DNA from: Gammaproteobacteria bacterium
Lineage (GTDB): Bacteria > Pseudomonadota > Gammaproteobacteria > Pseudomonadales > Halieaceae
Assembly: GCA_002748505.1 (NCBI GenBank)
Contig: PDSN01000006.1
Coordinates: 1 to 5,181, forward strand
Direction: 5' to 3'
Length of the DNA stretch: 5,181 nt
Below the pieces are notes generated by a model, which worked only from the letters and a program-made list of their open reading frames with translations, was not told the origin of the DNA and made no database searches. This document shows, piece after piece, positions 1 to 5,181 of the stretch (the first letter of the stretch is position 1; the number at the start of each line of letters is the position of its first letter). The position numbers were made by a program, and so were the translations under genes.

Positions 1-1
1 G

Positions 2-730
2 GTGATTGTGGTGTCAGAATCGGTAAAGCGCTTTCAATTGGAGAACTACCCCGATACGGATACCTCCAAACTTCGACTGATTTATCGGGGCATAGACCCT
101 GACGTTTTCTCGCCATACTTTCAGGCCAGTGAAGAATGGCAGCAGCAGTGGTACGGTGATTTTCCGCAAACCTATGACAAAAGCGTCATTACCCTACCTG
201 GGCGAATTACTCGCTTGAAAGGTCATCTGCGCTTCCTGCATCTTATTAAGAGCCTGCTGGATAATAAGCGGGATGTCGTCGCCTTGATCGTTGGCAGCCA
301 TGACCCTCAAAAAAGCACATATACCAAAGAGTTGTACGAAACGGTCAGCAAGCTGGGTCTGGACAGACGAGTGCTGTTTATCGGGCATCGATCCGATATG
401 CGCGAAATTTACTCGATTTCCGACGTGGTACTGTCCTTGTCGGAAAAGCCTGAATCTTTCGGTCGTACAGTGCTGGAGCCCCTGGCGATGGGGGTTCCGG
501 TGGTGGCCTGGCATCAGGGCGGCGTGGGTGAAATCCTGGACCGCTTCTTTCCCGCCGGGGCGGTAGCACAAGACGATGAGCAAGGGCTTGTCGATGCGGT
601 GGAGCGGGTGCTCAGGGGCGAAGCGGCACCGGTGGTGTCTGACAATCCTTTTCTATTAAGTAGAATGTGCGAGCAAACCCTGGCGGTTTATCAAGAGTTG
701 CTGGATGAGCGGCAGGCACAGGAGAGCTAG
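2..730 (+). CDS. GT4-family glycosyltransferase, C-terminal part (5' end outside window)
   Basis: This is a retaining GT-B glycosyltransferase that would transfer a sugar from a nucleotide-sugar to a growing surface glycan at the cytoplasmic face of the inner membrane. About 242 residues are visible. They begin in the inter-domain part (SESVKRF, then the IYRGIDPDVFSP strand-turn typical of the domain linker) and continue through the whole nucleotide-sugar-binding domain. GR-x4-KG (residues 67-74) is the usual phosphate-contacting GR...K segment. E151-SFGRTVL-E159 is a textbook EX7E motif, followed by the LAMGVPVVAW strand and a GGVGEI loop. GT4 enzymes are usually 350-400 residues, so roughly the N-terminal 120-150 residues lie to the left. 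The GTG at position 2 is simply the first codon seen, not a start. The stop is TAG at 728-730. Donor and acceptor cannot be assigned. The WaaG/WaaB-like style fits LPS core or O-antigen assembly. Confidence 0.93.
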   Translation: MIVVSESVKRFQLENYPDTDTSKLRLIYRGIDPDVFSPYFQASEEWQQQWYGDFPQTYDKSVITLPGRITRLKGHLRFLHLIKSLLDNKRDVVALIVGSHDPQKSTYTKELYETVSKLGLDRRVLFIGHRSDMREIYSISDVVLSLSEKPESFGRTVLEPLAMGVPVVAWHQGGVGEILDRFFPAGAVAQDDEQGLVDAVERVLRGEAAPVVSDNPFLLSRMCEQTLAVYQELLDERQAQES

Positions 731-795
731 CCCGGATATCTCACCAGTACGGCGGCCACTCTACGATTATTTATTTAATATCAAGGATTTATGCC

Positions 796-834
796 ATGAA
801 CAGCAGCAAAAACACATGTACAATTTGTACCTAA
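796..834 (+). other. Tiny ORF (12 codons) with strong ribosome binding site, possible leader peptide
   Basis: The ATG at 796 is preceded by AAGGA at 783-787 with 8 nt spacing, a better Shine-Dalgarno than that of any full-length gene start in the window except perhaps the methyltransferase. It encodes MNSSKNTCTICT and stops at TAA 832-834. The second half is a Thr/Cys/Ile run (T-C-T-I-C-T). The ORF overlaps the inverted repeat at 818-830. It could be a translated leader of the YrbL-like/methyltransferase unit, the 5' stub of a decayed gene (CTIC resembles the first half of a zinc knuckle), or chance. It is too short for any homology judgement, and chance is the default. Confidence 0.15.
818..830. 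promoter_or_regulatory. Perfect inverted repeat GTACAA-T-TTGTAC, possible operator
   Basis: Two 6-nt arms are separated by one T, giving a perfect dyad of 13 bp in the AT-rich gap upstream of the YrbL-like gene. The arm length and short spacer suit a dimeric regulator half-site pair or a simple palindrome more than an RNA hairpin. A second palindrome, TTTTTCGAAAAA (839-850), lies 8 bp further on. I do not recognise either as the site of a named regulator. In AT-rich DNA a 13-bp dyad can arise by chance. Confidence 0.25.
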
Positions 835-884
835 ATGGTTTTTCGAAAAAAATGACTTCGAACCTTGCCCAAAATCATTCAAAC

Positions 885-905
885 CGTAGCCACCACTACG
901 CTTTT
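885..905 (+). terminator. Weak hairpin plus T-run, terminator- or attenuator-like
   Basis: CGTAG (885-889) pairs with CTACG (896-900) around a 6-nt loop, followed by C and TTTT (902-905). The stem is only 5 bp and the T-tract only 4, so intrinsic termination would be weak at best. It lies 155 bp after the glycosyltransferase stop and about 80 bp before the YrbL-like start. It could therefore mark partial separation of the glycosyltransferase transcript from the next genes. No better terminator is seen directly after 730. Confidence 0.18.
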
Positions 906-982
906 CATGATGTTTGAACAACTTTCTTTGTCCTTTGTTTCCGAAAACTCCATTTACTGATGAAATATCCGGGCTAATAACC

Positions 983-1645
983 ATGTTACAACTTAAGGGC
1001 ACTGAACCGCTGTTTGTGGGCGGTACGCGCTTCTGTTTTATTCATCCGCAGCATCCCGATCGCTGCGTAAAAGTGCTGCGCCCGGATCGTACCGGTGAGG
1101 CTCGCAAGCGCGATGCGCAAAACTGGAAGCGGTTTTTGCCGCCGCGTTTTTTTGACGATCAACTCAAGGAAATACGCGCCTACGATGAACTCATCAGTCA
1201 GCAAAACCCCAGGCTGTGGGAGTATATTCCCGAATACTACGGCACGGTTGAAACGGATATGGGGCTGGGTATTGTGACGCGCCTGTACAAAAACGGCGAT
1301 GGCAGTTGGCCAGAAAATCTTGAGGAGGCCTTGCCGAACGGTTTAAGCCCAGCGCTGGATGATGCTATCGAACGGTTTTTACAGGGTCTGCTTCGAGAGC
1401 ATATCGTCACCCGCGACCTGTTGCCTCACAACCTTATTGCCGTAAAGCAGGGTGAAGGGAACAGTGAAAAATACCAGGTGTTGATTGTCGATGGCATCGG
1501 TAATTCTGAACTGATTCCGATCTCGACCTGGTTTCATTTTTTTGCCAAACGCAAAATACAGCGAAAAATTGCCAAATTTCGCTACCGCGCAAGTATTTTA
1601 TTGCCCGAAGCGCAACGCATTGGGAAGTACAGATGCAATTCCTAA
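983..1645 (+). CDS. YrbL-family (PhoP-network) protein with protein-kinase-like fold
   Basis: This 220-residue protein resembles E. coli YrbL, a PhoP/PmrA-regulated protein of unknown biochemical role, along its whole length. Shared hallmarks are the FCFIHPQHPDRCVKV start, the YIPEYYGTVETDMGLG block, the IVTRDLLPHNLIA segment and the VDGIGNSELIP block. These positions look like a protein kinase: K30 for the ATP lysine, E63 for the helix-C glutamate, D145 and N150 for the catalytic loop, and D170-G171 for the DFG metal site. All key residues are present, so activity is plausible. The ATG at 983 is chosen because YrbL homology begins at that Met. A TTG at 914 would add 23 unrelated residues. 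The ribosome binding site is weak (GGGC near 971). The gene overlaps the methyltransferase gene by 13 bp. The basic C-terminus (KRKIQRKIAKFRYR) may contact the membrane or a phosphorylated glycan. Small-molecule/sugar kinase and protein kinase roles are both open. Confidence 0.85.
   Translation: MLQLKGTEPLFVGGTRFCFIHPQHPDRCVKVLRPDRTGEARKRDAQNWKRFLPPRFFDDQLKEIRAYDELISQQNPRLWEYIPEYYGTVETDMGLGIVTRLYKNGDGSWPENLEEALPNGLSPALDDAIERFLQGLLREHIVTRDLLPHNLIAVKQGEGNSEKYQVLIVDGIGNSELIPISTWFHFFAKRKIQRKIAKFRYRASILLPEAQRIGKYRCNS
1622..1627 (+). promoter_or_regulatory. Ribosome binding site for the methyltransferase, inside the YrbL-like gene
   Basis: GGGAAG lies 5 nt before the ATG at 1633, within the last codons of the upstream gene. 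It supports 1633 as the start, hence the 13-bp overlap and likely translational coupling of the two genes. Confidence 0.5.
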
Positions 1646-2385
1646 AACCGCTTGAGCTAAAAATTCGTCGCTTTCGCAATCGGGTGATAAACCCAATTCG
1701 CTATCGCGGCGATGCGGTGTACTGTCCGGTATGCGAGCGCAGTTTTAGCCAATTTTTGCCCGCTGGCACCCGAGATGGCTGGCGCGAGCAGGCGGTGTGC
1801 CCCTTTTGTAAGGCCAGAGAGCGCGACCGGTTGAATTGGCTGTTCTTTGCCAGTCATAAAGAGTTGTTTGCCTGTGAGGATATGCGGCTCCTACACATCG
1901 CGCCCGAGCCGGAGTTGCGCCGATTTTTTAAGCGGCAGGTGGGAGCGGGTTATTTGTGTGCCGATATTGTGCGCGATGATGTTGCGCTCAAACTGGATGT
2001 TTCCGCCCTCGGGCTTGCGAGTAATTGTTTGGATGCCATCTATTGTTCCCATGTTTTTCAGGATGTGCCAGACGATACCGGCGCTATGTCCGAGTGCCTG
2101 CGCGTATTAAAACCCGGTGGCTGGGCGATACTAAACGTGCCGATTCACGGGGAAACAACCCAGCAGGCAGCTGCGCCAGAAAAAATCAGTAAAGCCTGGG
2201 ATAAGCGCCCCGACGAGTTTTTACGCCGCTACGGTTTGGACTATACGGAAAAATTACGAGCGGTGGGGTTTGAGGTCAACTGTATTGCCCCGGCGGATTT
2301 AGTGGGCGATATAGCCCAGCGCGAACGCCTCGGCATTGCCACCCGCGAGGCGGGGTTTGTGCATTTTGTGAAAAAGCCGGGTTAA
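1633..2385 (+). CDS. Zinc-ribbon class I SAM-dependent methyltransferase
   Basis: This 250-residue protein has two parts. Residues 31-59 form a zinc ribbon with CPVC (C31, C34) and CPFC (C56, C59). Residues 85-250 form a class I methyltransferase domain. Motif I is the atypical LLHIAPEPEL (86-95) in place of the usual glycine-rich loop, as in a known family of ribbon-linked methyltransferases. D111 (CADIV) ends strand 2. LDVSALGL and CLDAIYCSHV (132-141) carry the motif II region, and LRVLKPGGWAILNVP (156-170) is motif III. The C-terminal RRYGLDYTEKLRAVGFEV matches the family's YG-x-DY...L..AGF block. The post-motif II segment reads SHVFQDVPDD where relatives usually have SHVLEHVPDD, so the E-H pair is replaced by Q-D. 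The family is common beside glycosyltransferases, and a sugar or glycan-terminus substrate is an inference. The short N-terminal basic region (KIRRFRNRV) might bind the membrane. The gene is coupled to the YrbL-like gene and ends 15 bp from the convergent sulfotransferase gene. Confidence 0.88.
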   Translation: MQFLKPLELKIRRFRNRVINPIRYRGDAVYCPVCERSFSQFLPAGTRDGWREQAVCPFCKARERDRLNWLFFASHKELFACEDMRLLHIAPEPELRRFFKRQVGAGYLCADIVRDDVALKLDVSALGLASNCLDAIYCSHVFQDVPDDTGAMSECLRVLKPGGWAILNVPIHGETTQQAAAPEKISKAWDKRPDEFLRRYGLDYTEKLRAVGFEVNCIAPADLVGDIAQRERLGIATREAGFVHFVKKPG

Positions 2386-2400
2386 CCTGAATGCTTCATC
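2386..2400. other. 15-bp convergent junction without a clear terminator
   Basis: The + strand stop (TAA 2383-2385) and the - strand stop (complement of TCA 2401-2403) are only 15 bp apart. The only structures nearby are small: TGAA-TGC-TTCA and TCTC-AAGAC-GAGA, each with 4-bp stems and no T-tract on either side. Transcription from the two sides may therefore run into the opposite gene. Confidence 0.55.
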
Positions 2401-3096
2401 TCAAGACGAGAACTCATAGCCCATCAGCGCAATCTCCCTGGCAAACAACTGCGCGATGCGCTCGCGGGTGTCGTCGTTGTAGTAGTCCTGATAGGGTTTG
2501 CGGTCAGTTTTGATATCGGTTTTTTCCCGGAGCAATGGCTTGGGAATGTCGATGCCGGTGCGGATTTTCAGGTCGGCGATCATCTCGTCGAGTTGTCTGA
2601 ATTCGTAGACCTTGTCCATCAGGCAATGGTCGCCGTCGAAGTAGAGTTCCGCATCGGTGGGCAGGCGGTGGGGTTTGCGCTTGATCCATTGCTCAAAGGG
2701 CAGCATTTTGCGGTTCTGGCCGTGCACCTTCCACAGGTAGTAGGACACCACTTTGTCCCAGGGGTTGCGCTCGACGCAGAATTTGAAATAGCTGCCCCAC
2801 ACTTCTTCGCCCACCAATTCGCGGATACGCCATGCGGGCATGTGCTCGTAATAGTAAGCGCCGAGTTTGGGTGAATGACGGGATATGACCTTACGCAGCA
2901 GTTTGTGGCGACTGTACAGTGCGCCTAATTTGCCATCGGGACCGTAGTTGCGCGGCACGCCGGAGTCCAGGTTGGTCTCCATGTGGGAGATGATATCGCT
3001 CGCACCGGACAGCGGCCCAATACTCATTTCCAGGCTGGACCCTGCGGTTTTGTGGGTCTTCACGAAAATGAAGCGATAGCGATGGCTGACAATCAT
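2401..3096 (-). CDS. Sulfotransferase-family protein (carbohydrate sulfotransferase type)
   Basis: This 231-residue protein would move sulfate from PAPS to a hydroxyl of a sugar. FIFVKTHKTAGSS (residues 9-21) is the 5'-phosphosulfate loop, with K13/K16 and the TAGSS turn. CVERNPWDKVVSYY (107-120) is the 3'-phosphate-binding segment, with R110 and S118. EHMPAWRIRELVG (84-96) and the C-terminal YYNDDTRERIAQLFAREIALMGYEF region (not an exact quote of a single motif, residues about 205-229) are further family features. There is no signal peptide or membrane segment, so it should act in the cytoplasm, where PAPS is made. The frame stays open upstream to 3297, but the added 67 residues are Cys/Arg-rich and are the shadow of the preceding gene. 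The ATG at 3096 begins right before the fold and overlaps the ligase stop in ATGA. No strong ribosome binding site precedes it, so it is probably translated by coupling. Its target is likely the glycan built by this locus. Confidence 0.88.
   Translation of the reverse strand: MIVSHRYRFIFVKTHKTAGSSLEMSIGPLSGASDIISHMETNLDSGVPRNYGPDGKLGALYSRHKLLRKVISRHSPKLGAYYYEHMPAWRIRELVGEEVWGSYFKFCVERNPWDKVVSYYLWKVHGQNRKMLPFEQWIKRKPHRLPTDAELYFDGDHCLMDKVYEFRQLDEMIADLKIRTGIDIPKPLLREKTDIKTDRKPYQDYYNDDTRERIAQLFAREIALMGYEFSS
3093..3096 (-). promoter_or_regulatory. ATGA stop/start overlap coupling ligase and sulfotransferase
   Basis: Read on the - strand, ATG (3096-3094) starts the sulfotransferase and TGA (3095-3093) ends the ligase-family gene. 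This 4-bp overlap is typical of translational re-initiation. It fixes the sulfotransferase start and implies matched expression of the two proteins. Confidence 0.85.
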
Positions 3097-4409
3097 GGCT
3101 CGGCGCCGGGCTTTGCAAAAGGTCGAGCATAAAGCGCAAAAATTGTCAGTGCAAGCATCAACCACATTAACTGTGCACACCAGCTTGAGTAAAAAGCGCC
3201 TTGACTGTTCAGCGGAAAGATAAGACCCAATGCCGAGGCGACAAAGGGCAGGGCGAGACGGCGCTGGGCAAATTCGGCCTTCTGCCACGCTCGCCATAGC
3301 AGATAATAAAGTACAAAGAGACCGGCAAGCCCGATGACGCCGGTTTCTGCGCCAAGCTCCAGCAGAATCTGGTGCGGATGGGAGACATCTGCCGCGCGCG
3401 GGTCGGATTCCATCGCCACAGCAAAGGAGTCGTCTTTAGGAGCGTAGTCCGCATACACATAGCGAAAGCCCCGCGGTCCCACGCCGTTTAGCCAGTTGTC
3501 TCGACTGATTTGCAGCGCCGCCTCCCAGATGGGCAGGCGCAAGCTAAGCGCGGTGTTGATGGTGTCGTAACTGGGATGAGTAAGCGCTATTGCCACATTG
3601 TCAGTGCGCTCTTTAACCCAATCGCTGCTCACGTACGCGCCGCCAAAGACCAGCAGAGCGAGGCCAAGCCCGGCGGCCACCGCGCGTTTTCGCCAGATTT
3701 TCGCGCGTAAATAAAACAGGGCAAGCAGTCCTGTTTGTACGATGACGGCTAACAAGGCGACGCGCTTTCCAGTTAATAGCAGTGCCAGTAACAGCAGCAG
3801 CACAAGAACCGCTGCCTGCCAGGGGCGTAAATACTGCTGCGTCCATACCAGCGCGAAGGGGTAAAACAAAACCAATGCCAGGGGCAGCTTGAGGTTGTCG
3901 TCTTCGCCGAACATGCCGTTGATATAGCCGCGGGTGACCGCATAGCCTAGAATATTTGTGCCGGTGATCGCCTGTAACAGCGCATCCGCCGCCCACACGG
4001 TAGCGATGATCGTCCCGCCCAGGAGAAGGCGCTGGGCAATCACCGCTGCGCGCGGGTGTTGTACGAGGTTGAGTAGGGCAATGCCTGCAAACAGGTAACG
4101 CAAGGTGCCCACCGTGGTAGTCATCGAGCGTTTAAGGGCAACCGCATCGGGCAGGGCAAGCAGCATGGGAATAGCCACGGCCGCATAGAGCAGCAACAGC
4201 ATGTTGATCGCGGGCGCGCGAAAGTCCAGTTGACCGTGCACGCTTTGATAAATACCCAGCAGCGCCAGAATCCCCAGGGGAATCTCAATGCTGCGCCCAA
4301 AGGGCAGCAGGGCGATAGCTGCGATGATCAAATACGGCCAATATCGCCGCCAGCGCCAGAGTGCTGCCGATACAAAGCGCCCATTCACTGGCCGTGGCCG
4401 CTTCGCCAC
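3093..4409 (-). CDS. O-antigen ligase/polymerase family (WaaL/Wzy-like) membrane protein
   Basis: This polytopic inner-membrane protein of up to 438 residues has about 10-12 hydrophobic segments and a large periplasmic loop near residues 262-345. WaaL members join undecaprenyl-linked O-antigen to lipid A-core, while Wzy members polymerise repeat units. Wzy_C-type features are LLLTGKRVALLAV (211-223, conserved basic residue after the helix), R291 with LPIWEAAL, the NGVGPRGF turn (308-315) and SHPHQILLELGAETGVIGL (343-361) with the conserved His and the ETG turn before the next helix. FPLNSQGAFYSSW (398-410) is also typical. The start is uncertain. In-frame candidates are GTG 4409, GTG 4388 and TTG 4331, none with a good ribosome binding site. 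The last would begin inside the first membrane helix, so the GTGs are preferred, giving 104-125 bp of overlap with the permease gene. Ligase and polymerase cannot be separated by sequence alone. Pairing with a sulfotransferase suggests a sulfated glycan. Confidence 0.88.
   Translation of the reverse strand: MAKRPRPVNGRFVSAALWRWRRYWPYLIIAAIALLPFGRSIEIPLGILALLGIYQSVHGQLDFRAPAINMLLLLYAAVAIPMLLALPDAVALKRSMTTTVGTLRYLFAGIALLNLVQHPRAAVIAQRLLLGGTIIATVWAADALLQAITGTNILGYAVTRGYINGMFGEDDNLKLPLALVLFYPFALVWTQQYLRPWQAAVLVLLLLLALLLTGKRVALLAVIVQTGLLALFYLRAKIWRKRAVAAGLGLALLVFGGAYVSSDWVKERTDNVAIALTHPSYDTINTALSLRLPIWEAALQISRDNWLNGVGPRGFRYVYADYAPKDDSFAVAMESDPRAADVSHPHQILLELGAETGVIGLAGLFVLYYLLWRAWQKAEFAQRRLALPFVASALGLIFPLNSQGAFYSSWCAQLMWLMLALTIFALYARPFAKPGAEP
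4285..4409 (-). other. Long same-strand overlap of permease and ligase reading frames
   Basis: The last 41 codons of the permease (ending TGA 4287-4285) are also the first 41 codons of the ligase frame if it starts at GTG 4409. In the permease frame the DNA encodes its final membrane helix (LALAAILAVF) and tail. In the other frame it encodes an Arg/Trp-rich cytoplasmic leader and the first ligase helix (LIIAAIALLPFGRS). Both readings are sensible. Starting at GTG 4388 or TTG 4331 would shorten the overlap to 104 or 47 bp. Confidence 0.6.
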
Positions 4410-5181
4410 GCAGTACCCGCATCAACAACTGGTTTTCGCCCAGAATGGGCACCAGCATCTGCCACCATTCATGCTTGGCGGGGTTTATCATTAAGAACAC
4501 CGTGGGCAGCATGGGAATAAGCATCAGGTAAGTCATATGACTCTGCGCTTCCTTCATGCTTTTAGCGCGCGCTGACAGGAAGGTGACCAGGGTTGCGCCC
4601 AAAAGCGCGATGGGAATACAGATGGCGGTCAGCTTGACCACCGAGAAGCCGCTTAAGCCCACCGACAAGCCAATACCGGTCTGCTCCAGCAGGGCAAAGG
4701 CCAGCATAAACATCAGCAAGGTGAGCAAGGTGGCCAGGATACCGTAAATGGCCGCGGCTGCGAGCTTGCCGCCCATTATGGCTTCGCGCGGGGCGCAGGT
4801 GGCCAGCAATGGCTCCAGGCTTTGGCGTTCGCGCTCACCCGCAGTGGCGTCTATCGCCACATAGGCGCCACCTATAAATGTGCCTAAAATTAACAAATAG
4901 GGAATAAACAGCAGCGCCAGCGAGCCCTTGGCCTCGGGGGTGGCCAGGTCAGTGATGTCGATGCGTATGGTTTGCAGCACTCCGGGAGAGATACCGCGCA
5001 GTAGCAATCGCGCCCCTGCTATTTGTTGGGAGTAGGCGTCGATGGCTGTTTTTACGCGGGATAGTTCGGCGTGGGTGTCCTGGCGCGATGAATCAAACAG
5101 CATTTCCACCGGCGCAGCTTCGTTGTTTCTCCAGGCCTGTTGATAGCGTTCGCCGATGCGCAGTACCAGCAGTTCATCGGC
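4285..5181 (-). CDS. ABC-2 type transporter permease, NatB-like, C-terminal part (5' end outside window)
   Basis: This is the membrane subunit of an ABC exporter of the NatA/NatB type (Na+ or drug extrusion in characterised members). The frame has no stop to the window edge, so the GTG at 5109 is internal. 298 residues are visible of an expected 390-400. The first visible part is the soluble extracytoplasmic domain, with a helix containing SRQDTHAELSRVKTAIDAY and then ARLLLRGISPG. The membrane domain follows: LALLFIPYLLILGTFIGGAY, the cytoplasmic coupling stretch AGERERQSLEPLLATCAPRE that is characteristic of the family, then helices around AIYGILATLLTLLMFML, VKLTAICIPIALLGATLVTFL, YLMLIPMLPTVFLM and a last one before FDHRSYRP. 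A matching ATPase (natA-like) would be expected just upstream, beyond the right edge. It heads the - strand cluster and overlaps the ligase gene. Its substrate is unknown, and a direct glycan role is not implied by the family. Confidence 0.87.
   Translation of the reverse strand, partial: ADELLVLRIGERYQQAWRNNEAAPVEMLFDSSRQDTHAELSRVKTAIDAYSQQIAGARLLLRGISPGVLQTIRIDITDLATPEAKGSLALLFIPYLLILGTFIGGAYVAIDATAGERERQSLEPLLATCAPREAIMGGKLAAAAIYGILATLLTLLMFMLAFALLEQTGIGLSVGLSGFSVVKLTAICIPIALLGATLVTFLSARAKSMKEAQSHMTYLMLIPMLPTVFLMINPAKHEWWQMLVPILGENQLLMRVLRGEAATASEWALCIGSTLALAAILAVFDHRSYRPAALWAQH

Larger units (their letters stand above)
731..982. other. AT-rich intergenic region between glycosyltransferase and YrbL-like gene
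   Basis: This 252-bp stretch has no recognisable protein gene. GC is about 37% over 781-960 by hand count, against 60% in a sampled 60-bp stretch of the methyltransferase gene (1681-1740). It holds a tiny ORF with a good ribosome binding site (796-834), an inverted repeat GTACAA-T-TTGTAC (818-830), a 12-bp palindrome TTTTTCGAAAAA (839-850), a second TTCGAA (857-862) and a small hairpin followed by TTTT (885-905). An in-frame TTG at 914 could extend the next gene but is not favoured. I see no convincing -35/-10 pair, although the composition and palindromes fit a promoter/leader region for the two downstream genes. A decayed gene remnant is the alternative, but no frame shows recognisable protein. 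Confidence 0.7.

Noticed and set aside
194..583. 129-codon - strand ORF opposite the glycosyltransferase
   Set aside because: It is antisense to a gene with clear GT4 motifs and looks like a frame shadow (His/Gln-rich, no domain).
705..917. 70-codon + strand ORF across the gap
   Set aside because: It overlaps the glycosyltransferase end, shows no recognisable motif, has no ribosome binding site and has biased low-complexity composition.
914..982. TTG-initiated extension of the YrbL-like protein
   Set aside because: There is no ribosome binding site before 914, the DNA is AT-rich, and YrbL similarity begins at the ATG at 983.
2380..2411. Possible intrinsic terminator at the convergent junction
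   Set aside because: GGTTAACC, TGAA-TGC-TTCA and TCTC-AAGAC-GAGA are too short and lack T-tracts.
3097..3297. 67-residue N-terminal extension of the sulfotransferase frame
   Set aside because: It lies wholly inside the ligase-family gene, is Cys/Arg-rich and precedes the first strand of the fold. The ATGA start at 3096 explains the gene better.
3613..3996. 127-codon - strand ORF within the ligase gene
   Set aside because: It is an alternate-frame shadow of a transmembrane gene, Arg/Gly/Ala-rich and without domain features.
5109..5109. GTG at 5109 as the permease start
   Set aside because: The frame stays open to 5181 with sensible protein (for example LRIGERYQQAW), and NatB-type proteins are about 100 residues longer, so this codon is internal.

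Overview
The window looks like a cell-surface polysaccharide (LPS/O-antigen or capsule type) locus from a Gram-negative bacterium. A gammaproteobacterium, possibly marine, fits best. The supports are a YrbL-family protein, a WaaL/Wzy-type membrane ligase or polymerase, a carbohydrate-type sulfotransferase and a mid-50s to 60% GC coding composition. The taxon is an inference; no rRNA or other marker gene is present.

Layout. On the + strand, the C-terminal part of a GT4-family glycosyltransferase runs in from the left edge and ends at 730. An AT-rich gap (731-982) follows, about 37% GC over 781-960. It holds palindromes and one tiny ORF with a good ribosome binding site. Next come a YrbL-family, protein-kinase-fold protein (983-1645) and a zinc-ribbon plus class I SAM methyltransferase (1633-2385), overlapping by 13 bp. 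The + strand set meets a - strand set tail to tail, with only 15 bp between stop codons (2386-2400). Reading leftward from the right edge, the - strand set is the C-terminal part of a NatB-like ABC-2 permease (5181-4285), an O-antigen ligase/polymerase-family membrane protein (4409-3093) and a PAPS-dependent-type sulfotransferase (3096-2401). The permease and ligase frames overlap by up to 125 bp. The ligase and sulfotransferase share an ATGA stop/start.

How the genes may work together. The glycosyltransferase would add a sugar to a surface glycan on the cytoplasmic side. The ligase-family protein would polymerise the glycan or attach it to lipid A-core on the periplasmic side. The sulfotransferase, translationally coupled to it, would add sulfate to sugar hydroxyls. 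The kinase-fold protein and the methyltransferase are candidate modifiers of the same glycan, although no substrate can be read from sequence. The permease belongs to the Na+/drug export-type ABC-2 group and need not act on glycans. No mobile element, CRISPR array, tRNA or rRNA is visible.

Nothing here is clearly an undescribed system. The points most worth checking are the YrbL-like/methyltransferase pair inside a glycan locus, the ligase-sulfotransferase coupling, the long permease/ligase overlap and the structured AT-rich gap.
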